NCBI GenBank assembly: GCA_017618015.1
Contig: JAFZVC010000007.1
Span: 1 to 64,000 of the forward strand
From: Spirochaetaceae bacterium
Lineage (GTDB): Bacteria > Spirochaetota > Spirochaetia > Treponematales > Treponemataceae
Direction of reading: 5' to 3'
DNA length: 64,000 nt
A program made the translations under genes and the position numbers. Of the stretch, positions 43,801 to 51,344 are shown piece by piece; the first letter of the stretch is position 1; every line of letters starts with the position of its first letter. Below the pieces are notes generated by a model. It was not told where the DNA came from. It worked only from the letters and a program-made list of their open reading frames with translations, and searched no databases.

Positions 43801-44421
43801 ATAAAAACACAGGATATATTGGCCGTTGGCAGATGAACGCTGCACCATAACCGTACTTACACTAGGCGGCAAAGAATTTGCGCGAGCATGAACGGGGTAC
43901 GGCTCAAAGAAGCGCGTCGTATCATAGTCGTACAGAACGATGTTTCCAGAAATATCACGGTTGCCAAGCTCACTGGCTTTTAGGAAATTGCTGCTGAAAT
44001 CAATTTCCAGCTGATTTCTGTCGGATGCAGACGGATAAATAGAAATATCAGATTTTTGTGTACTTGGAACTGCAGCATACTCGGTGTAGGAAGAATAATA
44101 AGTTTCTATAGCGTTCACGCCGCTCAAAAGGTTGTAGTGCGCTCTTAAGTTGAAATTACGCGGATTGCGCACCGTGACATGTATACCGCCGGGATACATA
44201 TACGAAAAACAATCTATACCGCTACTGTTCGTTCCGGCATAATCATGGATACTAACGCTCTCTACACACGCTGTATCCAGAGATGCTTTCACTCTTTCAC
44301 TGATATCTTCAAATAACAAATCGTCACACGATGTAAGCGCGACCACGAATATAATGGCAGAAAGGAGGAGAATCAATTTGTATAATTTTGAAACAACGCT
44401 TTTAGCCATTATACACATCAT
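40834..44421 (-). CDS. Large lipoprotein with beta-helix repeats and DUF6273 tail
   Basis: A 1195-residue surface lipoprotein. A signal ends in the lipobox LTSC. The first ~400 residues are Ig-like beta-rich sequence. At ~430-640 is a polymorphic-outer-membrane type parallel beta-helix (GGGIYVGSNATVTLTNCTVS and further GGG-I blocks). The last ~270 residues match DUF6273: PIKWRVVTTDYNGTGKKLLL, WWLRSPSYNKSYYSLRV and a final GILPALCL. The gene starts 10 nt after the stop of the other large lipoprotein, with AGGGGG as ribosome-binding site, so the two are one operon. A 29-nt stretch is identical to that gene. Role: adhesion or surface display, inferred. Confidence 0.83.
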   Translation of the reverse strand: MMCIMAKSVVSKLYKLILLLSAIIFVVALTSCDDLLFEDISERVKASLDTACVESVSIHDYAGTNSSGIDCFSYMYPGGIHVTVRNPRNFNLRAHYNLLSGVNAIETYYSSYTEYAAVPSTQKSDISIYPSASDRNQLEIDFSSNFLKASELGNRDISGNIVLYDYDTTRFFEPYPVHARANSLPPSVSTVMVQRSSANGQYILCFYFPKVCDIDEVHSDTHMLIINNTAYYFKTPTFDGKFYTSPSYQTECTSFTTTRPTGMLPLSNNSESFPDYSYTDYVPVFFYTGDGVTTTPLTYTIYVEDDEGLHGTPDTVSNIEKTLATPTVNTESNGTYYTDNDGYYSIVVSHNGMCLDGTSAGSVEIRYVVTYADGSSSAESSAGYASPNSPATIHLSSSTYSEIAIYAKKSGCVPSDTVTISNITVRRSPNFFVSATGSDSNDGTTNAPLRTIQGAITKFNEVCSNESTCNIYLLSNITPSSDDFVNGITSLVTLSAGTENSMKTYNIMPYSSGSGTTTYTINANRNENQLGCVISVAEYNTLNLTNLTISGGRTGTNTNGGGIYVGSNATVTLTNCTVSNNHVLGGNGGGIFNDGGSVTLNGCTVTGNSASQGGGGIFNSSGTVTLNSCTITSNIAGYGGGGVYNVDMLKISGNVNVTGNTGETNGGSGSANNIYLEDGKYITITGSLNSSSHIGVTTYIENEPTATDPITFTSGFSANSGLSVTNARNVFVCDKNPGFVVIQSGNELALSPSGGNIGGNALDYSITLSGPSYVSVGATLTVNATIMNGETVVTPLSSELSWDIRLKDIGGTAVGISSGGTVFTNGGSNRLPIPQEAQIYEGETYRLDVTVTYTPTGWTQSISGSAQFVLQVPVEYSFHGTVTTLSGADANGSAGSSATYVYFGDWPQTIKAANVNVDESQTLARGGFTYYKGDDGNWYAKQQEMAYATGYSYSDGTTVAQSSENSYKYFKVEPIKWRVVTTDYNGTGKKLLLAENILISGTFYDNRDNRTINESTVYPNNYEHSRVRAYLNGLNYNKSGETCGDYSGKGFLQTAFTSAMQGKIVATTVDNSAESTTDAGENLTQATNYVCSDTNDKVFLLSEKEVTTTSYGFGYYSAYDSARLRKPTDFALSSGVFTNQFTNTSDGGIWWLRSPSYNKSYYSLRVYNDGKASSSLSGYVDGTINGILPALCLDN

Positions 44422-44431
44422 GTAGCGCCCC

Positions 44432-47400
44432 CTAATTGTTCAGGCACAGAGCCGGAACAAGGCCTCCAGCAACGCTTGGCTCCCAACCATAGTTCTGGGT
44501 GATAGAACCGGTATTTGTCACAAGCATCTTAGTATTAACTGAGCCTGGTGAACGTAACCACCAGTTACCGCCCTTATTCACATCTGACTGGTCGGTTTCA
44601 ACACCGCTTGCCATAGCAAATTCAGTCGGTTTCCTGACTCTTAAACTGTCATTGGTCGAACCATCAGAAGCAAAACCATAGCTATCGCTGTTCGTAGCTT
44701 CGGCATTACTAAGCAAGAAAACCTTGTCCTCTGTTGGATCACAGTCTGTGTTATCAACCGTTGTCGTTGCAATCATCGCCTTTAATGCACTTGTGAAAGC
44801 CGTATTGTAAAAATCACCGGTGATGTAGCTTCGGATTCCACTAACATTATAAGCATCATTGCCATTTTCATTATAACGATGGGCAATTAATATATTTTCC
44901 GCAAGCAAGAGCTTCTTTCCAGTACTGTTGTAGTCTTCTGTAATAACGCGCCACTTTATTGGCTCAACTTTGAAGTAGTATTCCGTTCCGTTCACAAGCG
45001 TTGTTCCGCCGGAGCATGTGTAGTTACTATTTGTAGGATATGGACTTGCGCTTCTTTTCGCGTACCAGTTGCCGTCGCTTCCTTTGTAGTAGGTGAAGCT
45101 TCCCCTTGTAAGAGTCTGAGCTGTGTCAATATTAACGCCGGAGGCTTTTATTGTCTGAGGCCAGTCGCCGAACAGCGCGTAAGAAGTATCTTCTGTTCCA
45201 GCTGTACCGTTCGTTCCTGCCGGAAGCATTGTCACGGAGTCATGGAAACTGTAACTTAACGAGCGCACGACGCGGAAACCAGTTTTCGATCCTGCAACGC
45301 CCATTTGTACGTCACCCCGTTTATACACAGCACACCAATTATTACCAGTATTATTATTTTCACAAGAACCACCACGATTGACGCGACGAGTACCGGACTC
45401 AGCACCGGTTGCCCCAGTCGATGAGCTTATGTTATCGGCATGCCAATCCCAGCACATCTCCCATACGTTACCGCTCATGTCATATATTCCCAAAGCGTTC
45501 GGATTCTTTGTCTTTGCTACTTGCGGATGACCGCCCGAGCTGTTGCCCTCATACCACCCAACTTCTCCTAAAATATCGCTTCCGCTGTAATGGGTCTGTC
45601 CTGAATTGGTCAGGTTTCCACTTCTCGCAAGATATTCCCACTCCGCTTCTGTCGGGAGACGGTAGCCGTCCGCGTTGGAATTATATGTCACATTATTACC
45701 GTTTATCGTATAACACAGCGTAAGGTTTTTAGCTTCACTCAAAGCATTGCAATAAGCGACTGCGTTATACCACGTCACATCATACACTGGATAGTCATCA
45801 CCAAGACTCGTACTAGCCGGTACATTACTCATATAAGTGTTCCATTCTTTTTCAGTAACTTCGTGGTCGCACACGTACAAATCCGGGATTATAAGCTCGC
45901 GGTCTGATATGAACACCTCAGAGCCTGTAATTGCCGATGAACCGCTGAAATAAGCCCCCTGAACATAAAGCATGTTCAGCACTTCCGGGTCTTCCTCGAA
46001 AACACGAGCGGCGAGAGCTTCAGGACTTGTGGCATAAGCGTTGTACGAACTGTTCGCAAAACCTTTATCTTGCGTAGCTGCCAGATAAGCTTCTTTTGAA
46101 CCTTTTGGTACATAGAATTTTAAGTTGTCACTACAATTAGAAAAGTTTTTACGATTGGAATTAACAGCTAAATCTACCGGAGTACTTGATTTGAAATGAA
46201 CTTCCGTTAAATTTGTACAATATTCAAAACTCCAATCATCAAGAACAGAAACAGAACTAGAAAATATAATCTTTTTTAATGCACTGGAATTTCTGAATGC
46301 ACAATACGGTACTGTATCACAAGTTAAACCAGATAAATCAGCCTCTTCCAATTTGTTGCAGCTCGCAAATACAGAATCTCCATCCGATGTAAATATGGTA
46401 ATCTGGTTGAGTCCGTTTATTCTGACAAGGTTTTTGTTACCTCGGAAAGCCTGCATTCTAAGCTGAGTTACAGTGTTAGGCAGAGTAAACTCCGCTCCGC
46501 TTTTTGCTGCCGGATATTTTATAAGTTCTGTTTTTGTGCTGTTATAAAGGACTCCATTTTCTACAGAAAAATACGAGTTTCCGTCATTGGGCATCTTAAT
46601 TTCTGTCAAATTATTTGCTTCCTGGAACTCCTGAGAACTTATAGACTGAACATTAGAAGGTAACGTGATAGAAGTAACCTTCGAAGGAACCCAAACACTA
46701 AGGCTTGTTATTGCCGTATTAGACAAATCGAGCGAAGCACCGCTGGCATAAGAGCTTGAAAGATTTGTAAACAGAGTCGAAAGATTTGCATTTGTAAAAT
46801 CAGAAGAGGCAACTAAATTGTACGATGTTCCTGTCGCAAACGTCATATTTGCGACAGACGATGATGTAACCAAAGTACCAAGCTTAAGTTTTCCTTGAGA
46901 GTCCAGCACATAATCATTGCTGCCATTCGGCGTTACTGCGAATTTTCCGGTTTCATTCGCGAGCGTAACTCCGGTTCCAGCGGCAACTAATGCAGAGGTT
47001 CTGGAGTAACTTCCCGGCGTAAGAGTCGCAACGGGAGAGTCTCCTGTGAGCGAGCTGTATACGGTGACTGTAGCGACATCACTACCAGAGTTCAGCCAAA
47101 TATCATTTCCAGACGCGACGATTGCGCTACCACCCATATTCAGAGTTCCAGTCTCAAAGATTATACCGCTTCCTTTTACTGTTGCTGTATTGTTCTTGAT
47201 GATTCCGCCTGTAAACGTCACAACAGAACCGATAATACTCAAACCACCGCCGTTATTCGACTCGTTAAAGCTGATTTCGCCACCTTTCATTGTAAACTGA
47301 CTACCATACCCATCAATCCGAACTCCACCGGCATAACAACTGTCACTAGAGGGAGCGGTTTTATTGTAGCTTATAGCTCCACCAGAAAGCTCAAAAATCG

Positions 47401-49165
47401 CACTGCTTCCTTCCGAAGTGACACCACCCACATATCCAGTACTGCCATTATACGAGATGTGTCCGCTATTCATTTTGAGAGTGCCTTTGTTGTATACCGC
47501 TCCGGCTTCTCCGCCATTTGAATAGTTATTATAAATACCGCCAGAGAGTGTCGCAGTTGTATTTATCGCACTGTACCCCAGATACGCCGAAGCACCCACC
47601 GCGTTATAAAGGCCTCCACCATACATAGCATAGTTAGAACTGTTGCTCGTACTGTTCGGTGCTGCCGTTACACTCTTATCACCGATAACCGCACTTTCGT
47701 ACATAAAAAGCGTTCCGGCGTTATACACACCACCGCCGCCTCCATTTCTTTCTCCCGAACCCGAATAAGTGGCTTTATTTCCGGTAACAACCGCTCCGTT
47801 AGCAAGCGTAACTTTCGCACCGCTCGCAATATTAATTCCACCACCGTTAATTGCCTCTCCACCGGTGATTTTGAGGTTCCTTATCGTAATCGGTACGGTC
47901 GTGGCGATTGTAAGAACAGAGTCATTGCCAGTTCCGTGAAGGATGTCCTGAGGTACGCCTGAAGCGTTAAGCCCGCGCTGTCCCAAAATCGTTATGGAAC
48001 GGGCTTTCGACGTTGTTATCGCGTTTGTTGCGGTTGACGAAACAACTACATTCTCACTAGCCGTGCCGCTTATTCGGATTGTATAGTCTACCGAACCGCT
48101 TCCTGTCTGCGAGATTTTTTCAAGAGCCTTGCCAACTGTCGCATAAGGTTTCGCGGCAGAACCGTCACCGGATGTATCACTTCCGGCACTTCCGTCCGAT
48201 GGTTTTCCGACAAAGAACTGAGTGCGTTTGAAAAGCTCCACGAGGGCTGCCGTGACCTGGAACTGACCAGAGTTGTTTATCGGGTCGAGCGAACCGCCGC
48301 CAGAAACCCAAGTATTTGTCGTTAATCTCGGGTATACGACTATTAACTGTGTCGTTGAAAAAACAAGCTCACTGTCTTTTTTGAAATCGATTGTGACGTA
48401 GTAATTACCGGAGGCGATCCCTGTTAAAGATATAGTTCCAGACGAGAGTCCACCCTGCCATGTGGAAGGTCCTGCTCCACCAGTGTTGCTGCAGGAAACA
48501 GCAGTTATTGCAACATCGTCATAAAGACTGGTTTCCGGCTCGGTAAAAGAAAGAGTTACGGAGCCTGTGCCCGACGACAGCGGTTTAAGAATGAACGAGT
48601 GGCTTATGTTCAGACCGTCCGCGGAAAGCACGGACGGCATTGTGTATGTATCTGAAAGGATAGTTTGAGTGCTAGACTCGCCAGTACTCTGATCAGTAAC
48701 AGTCTTATTCGCAGAAACAGTGATTTTCCACTTGTACCCGGTAACGAGCGGGATGGTGAACGTGCTTGCACTGTCATTTACCGTGCCGGACGAAGTTTTT
48801 GCTGGATTTGTTCCATCTGATGCGGTTTCAACGGTTTCCGCAGTTACGGTGTATGTTACGCCAGTCGGAAGATTTGGCTTCGCGTTACGGGCATCTGTGC
48901 CGCCGGATGAATTGTCGTTTCTGTAAAGAGCGGATAACTCACTTGGGACAGCTCCGCCATTCGGAAGGGATGTTTCGAAGCTGCCCGTAAAATTGACTAC
49001 AGCCACGCCAGAGTTGCTGGTGCCAGCAGTTTGGGGAGGATCTGATATTACAGGCTCGAAAAGATTGCTGCAAGAGGTGTTAAACAAAAACGCCACAAGA
49101 AGCGCGACAAAGACAGCGCGCGCCATATTCAGACTTTTTCGACAATTATCCGTTTTTAGAATCAT
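44432..49165 (-). CDS. Multi-module lipoprotein: beta-helix, LRR, SUMF1, DUF6273
   Basis: A 1577-residue surface lipoprotein, the first gene of its operon. The lipobox is NTSC within MARAVFVALLVAFLFNTSC, so the true start may be the ATG of that segment (about 49126) rather than the ORF start at 49165. Modules in order: Ig-like beta region; beta-helix repeats (about 340-720); BspA-type LRR (~800-1000, SKVTSITLPSNVQSISSQEF); a formylglycine-enzyme-like domain (~1070-1320, YRLPTEAEWEYLARSG and DMSGNVWEMCWDWH) with Cys residues 11 apart rather than the catalytic 5 apart; and a DUF6273 tail ending LVPALCLNN. It is likely a ligand-binding protein, not an enzyme. Confidence 0.82.
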   Translation of the reverse strand: MILKTDNCRKSLNMARAVFVALLVAFLFNTSCSNLFEPVISDPPQTAGTSNSGVAVVNFTGSFETSLPNGGAVPSELSALYRNDNSSGGTDARNAKPNLPTGVTYTVTAETVETASDGTNPAKTSSGTVNDSASTFTIPLVTGYKWKITVSANKTVTDQSTGESSTQTILSDTYTMPSVLSADGLNISHSFILKPLSSGTGSVTLSFTEPETSLYDDVAITAVSCSNTGGAGPSTWQGGLSSGTISLTGIASGNYYVTIDFKKDSELVFSTTQLIVVYPRLTTNTWVSGGGSLDPINNSGQFQVTAALVELFKRTQFFVGKPSDGSAGSDTSGDGSAAKPYATVGKALEKISQTGSGSVDYTIRISGTASENVVVSSTATNAITTSKARSITILGQRGLNASGVPQDILHGTGNDSVLTIATTVPITIRNLKITGGEAINGGGINIASGAKVTLANGAVVTGNKATYSGSGERNGGGGGVYNAGTLFMYESAVIGDKSVTAAPNSTSNSSNYAMYGGGLYNAVGASAYLGYSAINTTATLSGGIYNNYSNGGEAGAVYNKGTLKMNSGHISYNGSTGYVGGVTSEGSSAIFELSGGAISYNKTAPSSDSCYAGGVRIDGYGSQFTMKGGEISFNESNNGGGLSIIGSVVTFTGGIIKNNTATVKGSGIIFETGTLNMGGSAIVASGNDIWLNSGSDVATVTVYSSLTGDSPVATLTPGSYSRTSALVAAGTGVTLANETGKFAVTPNGSNDYVLDSQGKLKLGTLVTSSSVANMTFATGTSYNLVASSDFTNANLSTLFTNLSSSYASGASLDLSNTAITSLSVWVPSKVTSITLPSNVQSISSQEFQEANNLTEIKMPNDGNSYFSVENGVLYNSTKTELIKYPAAKSGAEFTLPNTVTQLRMQAFRGNKNLVRINGLNQITIFTSDGDSVFASCNKLEEADLSGLTCDTVPYCAFRNSSALKKIIFSSSVSVLDDWSFEYCTNLTEVHFKSSTPVDLAVNSNRKNFSNCSDNLKFYVPKGSKEAYLAATQDKGFANSSYNAYATSPEALAARVFEEDPEVLNMLYVQGAYFSGSSAITGSEVFISDRELIIPDLYVCDHEVTEKEWNTYMSNVPASTSLGDDYPVYDVTWYNAVAYCNALSEAKNLTLCYTINGNNVTYNSNADGYRLPTEAEWEYLARSGNLTNSGQTHYSGSDILGEVGWYEGNSSGGHPQVAKTKNPNALGIYDMSGNVWEMCWDWHADNISSSTGATGAESGTRRVNRGGSCENNNTGNNWCAVYKRGDVQMGVAGSKTGFRVVRSLSYSFHDSVTMLPAGTNGTAGTEDTSYALFGDWPQTIKASGVNIDTAQTLTRGSFTYYKGSDGNWYAKRSASPYPTNSNYTCSGGTTLVNGTEYYFKVEPIKWRVITEDYNSTGKKLLLAENILIAHRYNENGNDAYNVSGIRSYITGDFYNTAFTSALKAMIATTTVDNTDCDPTEDKVFLLSNAEATNSDSYGFASDGSTNDSLRVRKPTEFAMASGVETDQSDVNKGGNWWLRSPGSVNTKMLVTNTGSITQNYGWEPSVAGGLVPALCLNN

Positions 49166-49234
49166 ATCCTTTAGTATAACTCAAAATTCGAATAATTTCA
49201 AAGTATTTATGCACCGAACTTCGGGGGTTTAGCG

Positions 49235-50557
49235 TTATATAAGGCATGTCATATAAACAGGAAGATACGTTATTCCGTCTTTTTGGCTTAAATCCTCGGT
49301 GTGAAGAACAAACGACTCGTCCAATTGCTCCGAATACTTTGCCCGGAATTTCTTCAAAGATGTCAGCGTGTATCTTTTCCCCGATTTTACTTCCAACGGC
49401 GACACATTATGTCTGTTTGTCGTTTTTGACTTGGCAAGAAGAAAATCTATCTCCATTCTGTCATCTTTATCATTCCGTGACGGATTCGAATAAAAATACA
49501 AGCGGCGGTCGTTGGCAGTGAGCATCTGCGCAACTATGTTCTCAAAAATCATTCCTTCGTTTACTTCAAGCTTTCCGAAAAGCAGTTTCTTATAAATTTC
49601 TTCCGAAACTATTCCTTTCTCGTCAAAGGCGTGGCTTATAAGAAGCCCTGTATCTGCCATATACATCTTGAAAGCTGAATAATCCGTGGAATTATAGCAG
49701 ATGTTGGCAATCATTGAATCTTCAAGCCAAAGGAATGCGCTTTCGTAATTCCTGAATTTCGCGCCCTTCCTGAGTGCGGAAAGAGTAAATTTTTTCTCGT
49801 GTTTCGAAAGCTGCGCCGGAATTTCATCAAAAATGCTTTCAACCTTGCTTTCATACCCTTCGGCATATTTTTTTATATCTGACCTGTACAATGAAAGTAT
49901 ATCCCTTTTTACCAAATCGACCGACTCAAAATCGCTGCTTTCAACATATTCTTTTACGGCTTGCGGCATACCACCTATCACAAGATACTCGCGGAAAAGA
50001 GTCATGACTTTGCGGTGCATTGCCTGACCAAGAGGTTTTCTGTTCTTGAAACAGTCGTTCACGAGCGGCATGATAAGCTCTTCGCCTTTTGCCCAAAGAA
50101 ATTCCTCGAAATCCATAGGATACATTTTTATATGCCTTTCTTCCGACGGGATGACAATATCCTTGACGTTTTTCTTTATGGACACCAACGAACCTGTTTC
50201 AATAAAATCGTACCGTCCATCTGCCACCAGGAATTTGATTGCGGCCCTTGCCCTTGGACACAGCTGAACTTCATCAAAAATAATGAGGGATTCTCTTTCG
50301 TACAGTTTTACATTATAGGCAGCCGAAAGATACATAAAAAAACTGTCGAGATTTCTTAGGTTCATGTCGAAAAGATTTTCAATTTCTTTTCCAACCTCGT
50401 TGAAATCAATCAAGATGTAAGACTTATAGTTGTTCTCTGCGAATTGCTTAACAATAAAGCTTTTGCCGACACGCCTTGCACCGTCGATCAACAAAGCGTT
50501 TTTGCCTTTATTGTTTATTTTCCATTCCAAGAGCTTGTTTTCTATCTTTCGTTTCAT
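49235..50557 (-). CDS. AAA-type ATPase with DUF4143 C-terminus
   Basis: A 440-residue ATP-binding protein. The P-loop is DGARRVGKS (about 27-35) with the following FVKQFAENN; Walker B is LIIFDEVQLCPRA. After a linker comes the DUF4143 region with EVKSGKRYTLTSLKKF near the end, a restriction-nuclease-like D/E-x-K pattern. Such proteins are common in mobile genomic contexts and their function is unclear. The ATG at 50557 is preferred; the frame runs further upstream only because three 33-bp repeats are multiples of three. No good ribosome-binding site precedes it. It is divergent from a GNAT gene. Confidence 0.82.
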   Translation of the reverse strand: MKRKIENKLLEWKINNKGKNALLIDGARRVGKSFIVKQFAENNYKSYILIDFNEVGKEIENLFDMNLRNLDSFFMYLSAAYNVKLYERESLIIFDEVQLCPRARAAIKFLVADGRYDFIETGSLVSIKKNVKDIVIPSEERHIKMYPMDFEEFLWAKGEELIMPLVNDCFKNRKPLGQAMHRKVMTLFREYLVIGGMPQAVKEYVESSDFESVDLVKRDILSLYRSDIKKYAEGYESKVESIFDEIPAQLSKHEKKFTLSALRKGAKFRNYESAFLWLEDSMIANICYNSTDYSAFKMYMADTGLLISHAFDEKGIVSEEIYKKLLFGKLEVNEGMIFENIVAQMLTANDRRLYFYSNPSRNDKDDRMEIDFLLAKSKTTNRHNVSPLEVKSGKRYTLTSLKKFRAKYSEQLDESFVLHTEDLSQKDGITYLPVYMTCLI

Positions 50558-50561
50558 ATTA

Positions 50562-50646
50562 CGCACCAAAACAAGATTATCACAAGGATATTTTCGCACC
50601 AAAACAAGATTATTGCAAGTAGAATTTGGCACCAAAACGAGATTAT
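50562..50646 (-). repeat. Three 33-bp direct repeats (iterons) before the ATPase gene
   Basis: The core CACCAAAAC(A/G)AGATTAT occurs at 50564-50580, 50597-50613 and 50630-50646, exactly 33 bp apart; the inner spacers differ. The exact three-turn spacing just upstream of the ATPase start suggests a protein-binding operator array or a recombination site. Confidence 0.7.
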
Positions 50647-50745
50647 TGGCGCGAATGGCGGGCACGCCCTTAATATAATTAAACATTGAAGAATCGGCTT
50701 AGTCGGTGTATACTAGTAGAATACATTAAAATACAGGAGAAACAA

Positions 50746-51219
50746 ATGACAGAAGGATGCGACATGATCGCGAGTCTGCAAAATCTGCCGGAGATACAGA
50801 TTGCGGACAGCATTAAAATAAAACGGGCGTTCGTTGGCGAGAAGGATGATATCCTGGAATTCGTCGAGAGCAAGTTCGGAAAGCATTGGCGGGGTGAGGT
50901 TGAGCACGCGCTGATGCAGGAATCGCCGAAGTGCTTTATCGCGACGGAGAATGGCAAGCTTATTGGGTTTGCATGTTATGACGCGACGGCGAAAGGCTTT
51001 TTCGGGCCGATCGGCATTGACCCGGACAAACGCGGCGGAAACGTCGGCAAGGCTCTTTTGGTGCGCACGCTGAGTGCAATGCGCGAGTACGGCTACGCAT
51101 ACGCGATTATCGGCTGGGTAAAGAGCGCGGAGATGTTCTACCGCAAGACGGTCAACGCGGAGTTCATCAAGGGCGGCAACCCGGAGAACAGCATTTACGC
51201 TAACTTGATTTCGATGTAA
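50746..51219 (+). CDS. GNAT-family N-acetyltransferase
   Basis: A 157-residue acetyltransferase. Motif A is GIDPDKRGGNVGKALLVRTL (~97-116), with the acetyl-CoA phosphate-binding RGGNVG. AIIGWVKSAEMFYRKT is motif B. ATG 50746 is chosen for AGGAG eight nt upstream; the longer frame to 50686 has no ribosome-binding site. The first 20 residues of the longer frame overlap the promoter region TATACT (50709-50714). It is transcribed away from the iteron-controlled ATPase. Substrate unknown. Confidence 0.83.
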   Translation: MTEGCDMIASLQNLPEIQIADSIKIKRAFVGEKDDILEFVESKFGKHWRGEVEHALMQESPKCFIATENGKLIGFACYDATAKGFFGPIGIDPDKRGGNVGKALLVRTLSAMREYGYAYAIIGWVKSAEMFYRKTVNAEFIKGGNPENSIYANLISM

Positions 51220-51344
51220 CACGGGAGGATTCCGCGCAAATCGCGAGTGCGCGCGAGAACAAGGGGCATATGCGCCAGCACACGAAGGACATTGAGTAAC
51301 CACAATCTTATAAATATGTTTTTTTTAAATTAGGAGGAGAGCTT

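Noticed and set aside
50562-50646. CRISPR-like array at the 33-bp repeats
   Set aside because: Three short repeats whose cores are ~17 bp with 16-bp gaps, in a promoter/start region, with no cas genes; better read as iterons.
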